Source: Nitrospirota bacterium (GTDB taxonomy: Bacteria > Nitrospirota > Thermodesulfovibrionia > Thermodesulfovibrionales > JdFR-88). From it: 5,174 nucleotides of DNA. The translations under genes and the position numbers were made by a program. Under the pieces are notes generated by a model. The model was given only the letters and a program-made list of their open reading frames with translations, did not search any database and was not told where the DNA came from. Below, one piece after another: positions 4,979 to 5,174 of this stretch. The first letter of the stretch is position 1; each line of letters begins with the position of its first letter. Location: NCBI GenBank assembly GCA_021825785.1, contig JAKAGP010000167.1, forward strand, positions 1 to 5,174. Direction: 5' to 3'.

Positions 4979-5007
4979 CTTGTATCATGTAACAGACGGC
5001 TTGTCAA
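4979..5007 (-). promoter_or_regulatory. Sigma-70-type promoter of the dehydrogenase gene
   Basis: On the minus strand a perfect TTGACA (5007-5002) is followed after 17 bp by TACAAG (4984-4979), preceded by TGA as an extended -10 (TGATACAAG). The predicted start near 4972 leaves a leader of about 100 nt before the ATG at 4873. The -10 itself is only a partial match, offset by the perfect -35 and the extended element. Confidence 0.5.
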
Positions 5008-5099
5008 TAAGTCCCCTTTTGGTTGCCGTCGCGCAGGGAGATGGTCAATGTTGTCCGGAATCTTTCCCCGCCTTTTCGGGATATCGTCCAGGAACCCTA

Positions 5100-5126
5100 C
5101 CGGGCAGAATTCGCTAAATCTGCCGG
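5100..5126. repeat. Inverted repeat near the right end
   Basis: CCGGGCAGA (5100-5108) pairs with TCTGCCGG (5119-5126), with one bulged G and a loop of about 10 nt. GTCCGG (5052-5057) and CCGGAC (5123-5128) could pair instead. There is no T-run on either side, so a terminator is not supported. Apart from this, the promoter and the end repeat, the stretch from 4874 to 5174 shows no convincing gene. Confidence 0.35.
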
Positions 5127-5146
5127 ACCACGTCGTATAGCGTCTA

Positions 5147-5174
5147 ATAGCCGTCATTCCCGAGGTAGTAATCG
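5147..5174. repeat. Truncated inverted copy of the left-end CCCGA/TCGGG repeat
   Basis: The reverse complement of these 28 bases matches 19-46 at 27 of 28 positions. The left arm ATTCCCGA (5156-5163) and the 8-nt loop (5164-5171) are present, but only TCG of the closing arm remains before the window stops. The window is thus bounded by inverted copies of one dispersed repeat. Confidence 0.75.

Noticed and set aside
4873..5157. 94-codon open frame on the minus strand upstream of the dehydrogenase
   Set aside because: It covers the promoter and leader of the dehydrogenase gene, has low-complexity composition without motifs, and has no ribosome site.
1..5174. CRISPR array, tRNA or rRNA
   Set aside because: No regularly spaced identical repeats, tRNA-like cloverleaf or rRNA segments were seen. 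The repeats present are isolated palindromes.

Overview
The window carries six protein genes, a set of palindromic repeats and several regulatory sites. It looks like chromosomal DNA from an uncultured, probably anaerobic or nitrosative-stress-adapted bacterium. The protein style (a DUF1858 redox-disulfide protein next to a short heme-copper-oxidase-like membrane protein, and ribH followed by nusB) resembles Nitrospirota or the former Deltaproteobacteria. That placement rests on family resemblance only. Genes are of medium GC, while the ribH-nusB gap is very AT-rich (23% GC over 2521-2640).

Layout. Positions 1-232 hold no convincing gene but contain two palindromic repeat units. A short four-helix membrane protein of the heme-copper oxidase subunit I type (643 to 233, minus) diverges from a small operon on the plus strand. 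That operon is a DUF1858 redox-disulfide protein (853-1080) overlapping a 42-residue CxxC/CxxC zinc-ribbon-like protein (1070-1198). The divergent region between them holds nested palindromes, including two CRP/FNR-type 14-bp sites placed symmetrically around a perfect 19-bp palindrome. The right-hand site lies exactly 41.5 bp upstream of a predicted start point.

The rest is on the minus strand and reads right to left. A WbpA-type nucleotide-sugar dehydrogenase (4873 to 3530) has its own promoter and a strong intrinsic terminator. After a 178-bp foldback repeat comes ribH (3166 to 2702), an AT-rich 266-bp gap, nusB (2435 to 2019) and a metallophosphoesterase (1963 to 1214). The last gene converges on the small plus-strand operon with 15 bp between their stop codons.

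Functional themes. The left pair looks like a redox or nitrosative-stress module under FNR/HcpR-type control (inference). The middle is housekeeping: riboflavin synthesis, rRNA antitermination and a phosphoesterase. The right gene makes a uronic-acid sugar nucleotide for surface polysaccharide. Two repeat families are scattered through the intergenic DNA. One has CCCGA-8 nt-TCGGG hairpins, and one copy in inverted orientation is cut off by the right end of the window. The other is a GAACCTRTCTCAAAAT family occurring as two solo hairpins and as the terminal inverted repeats of the 178-bp foldback element.
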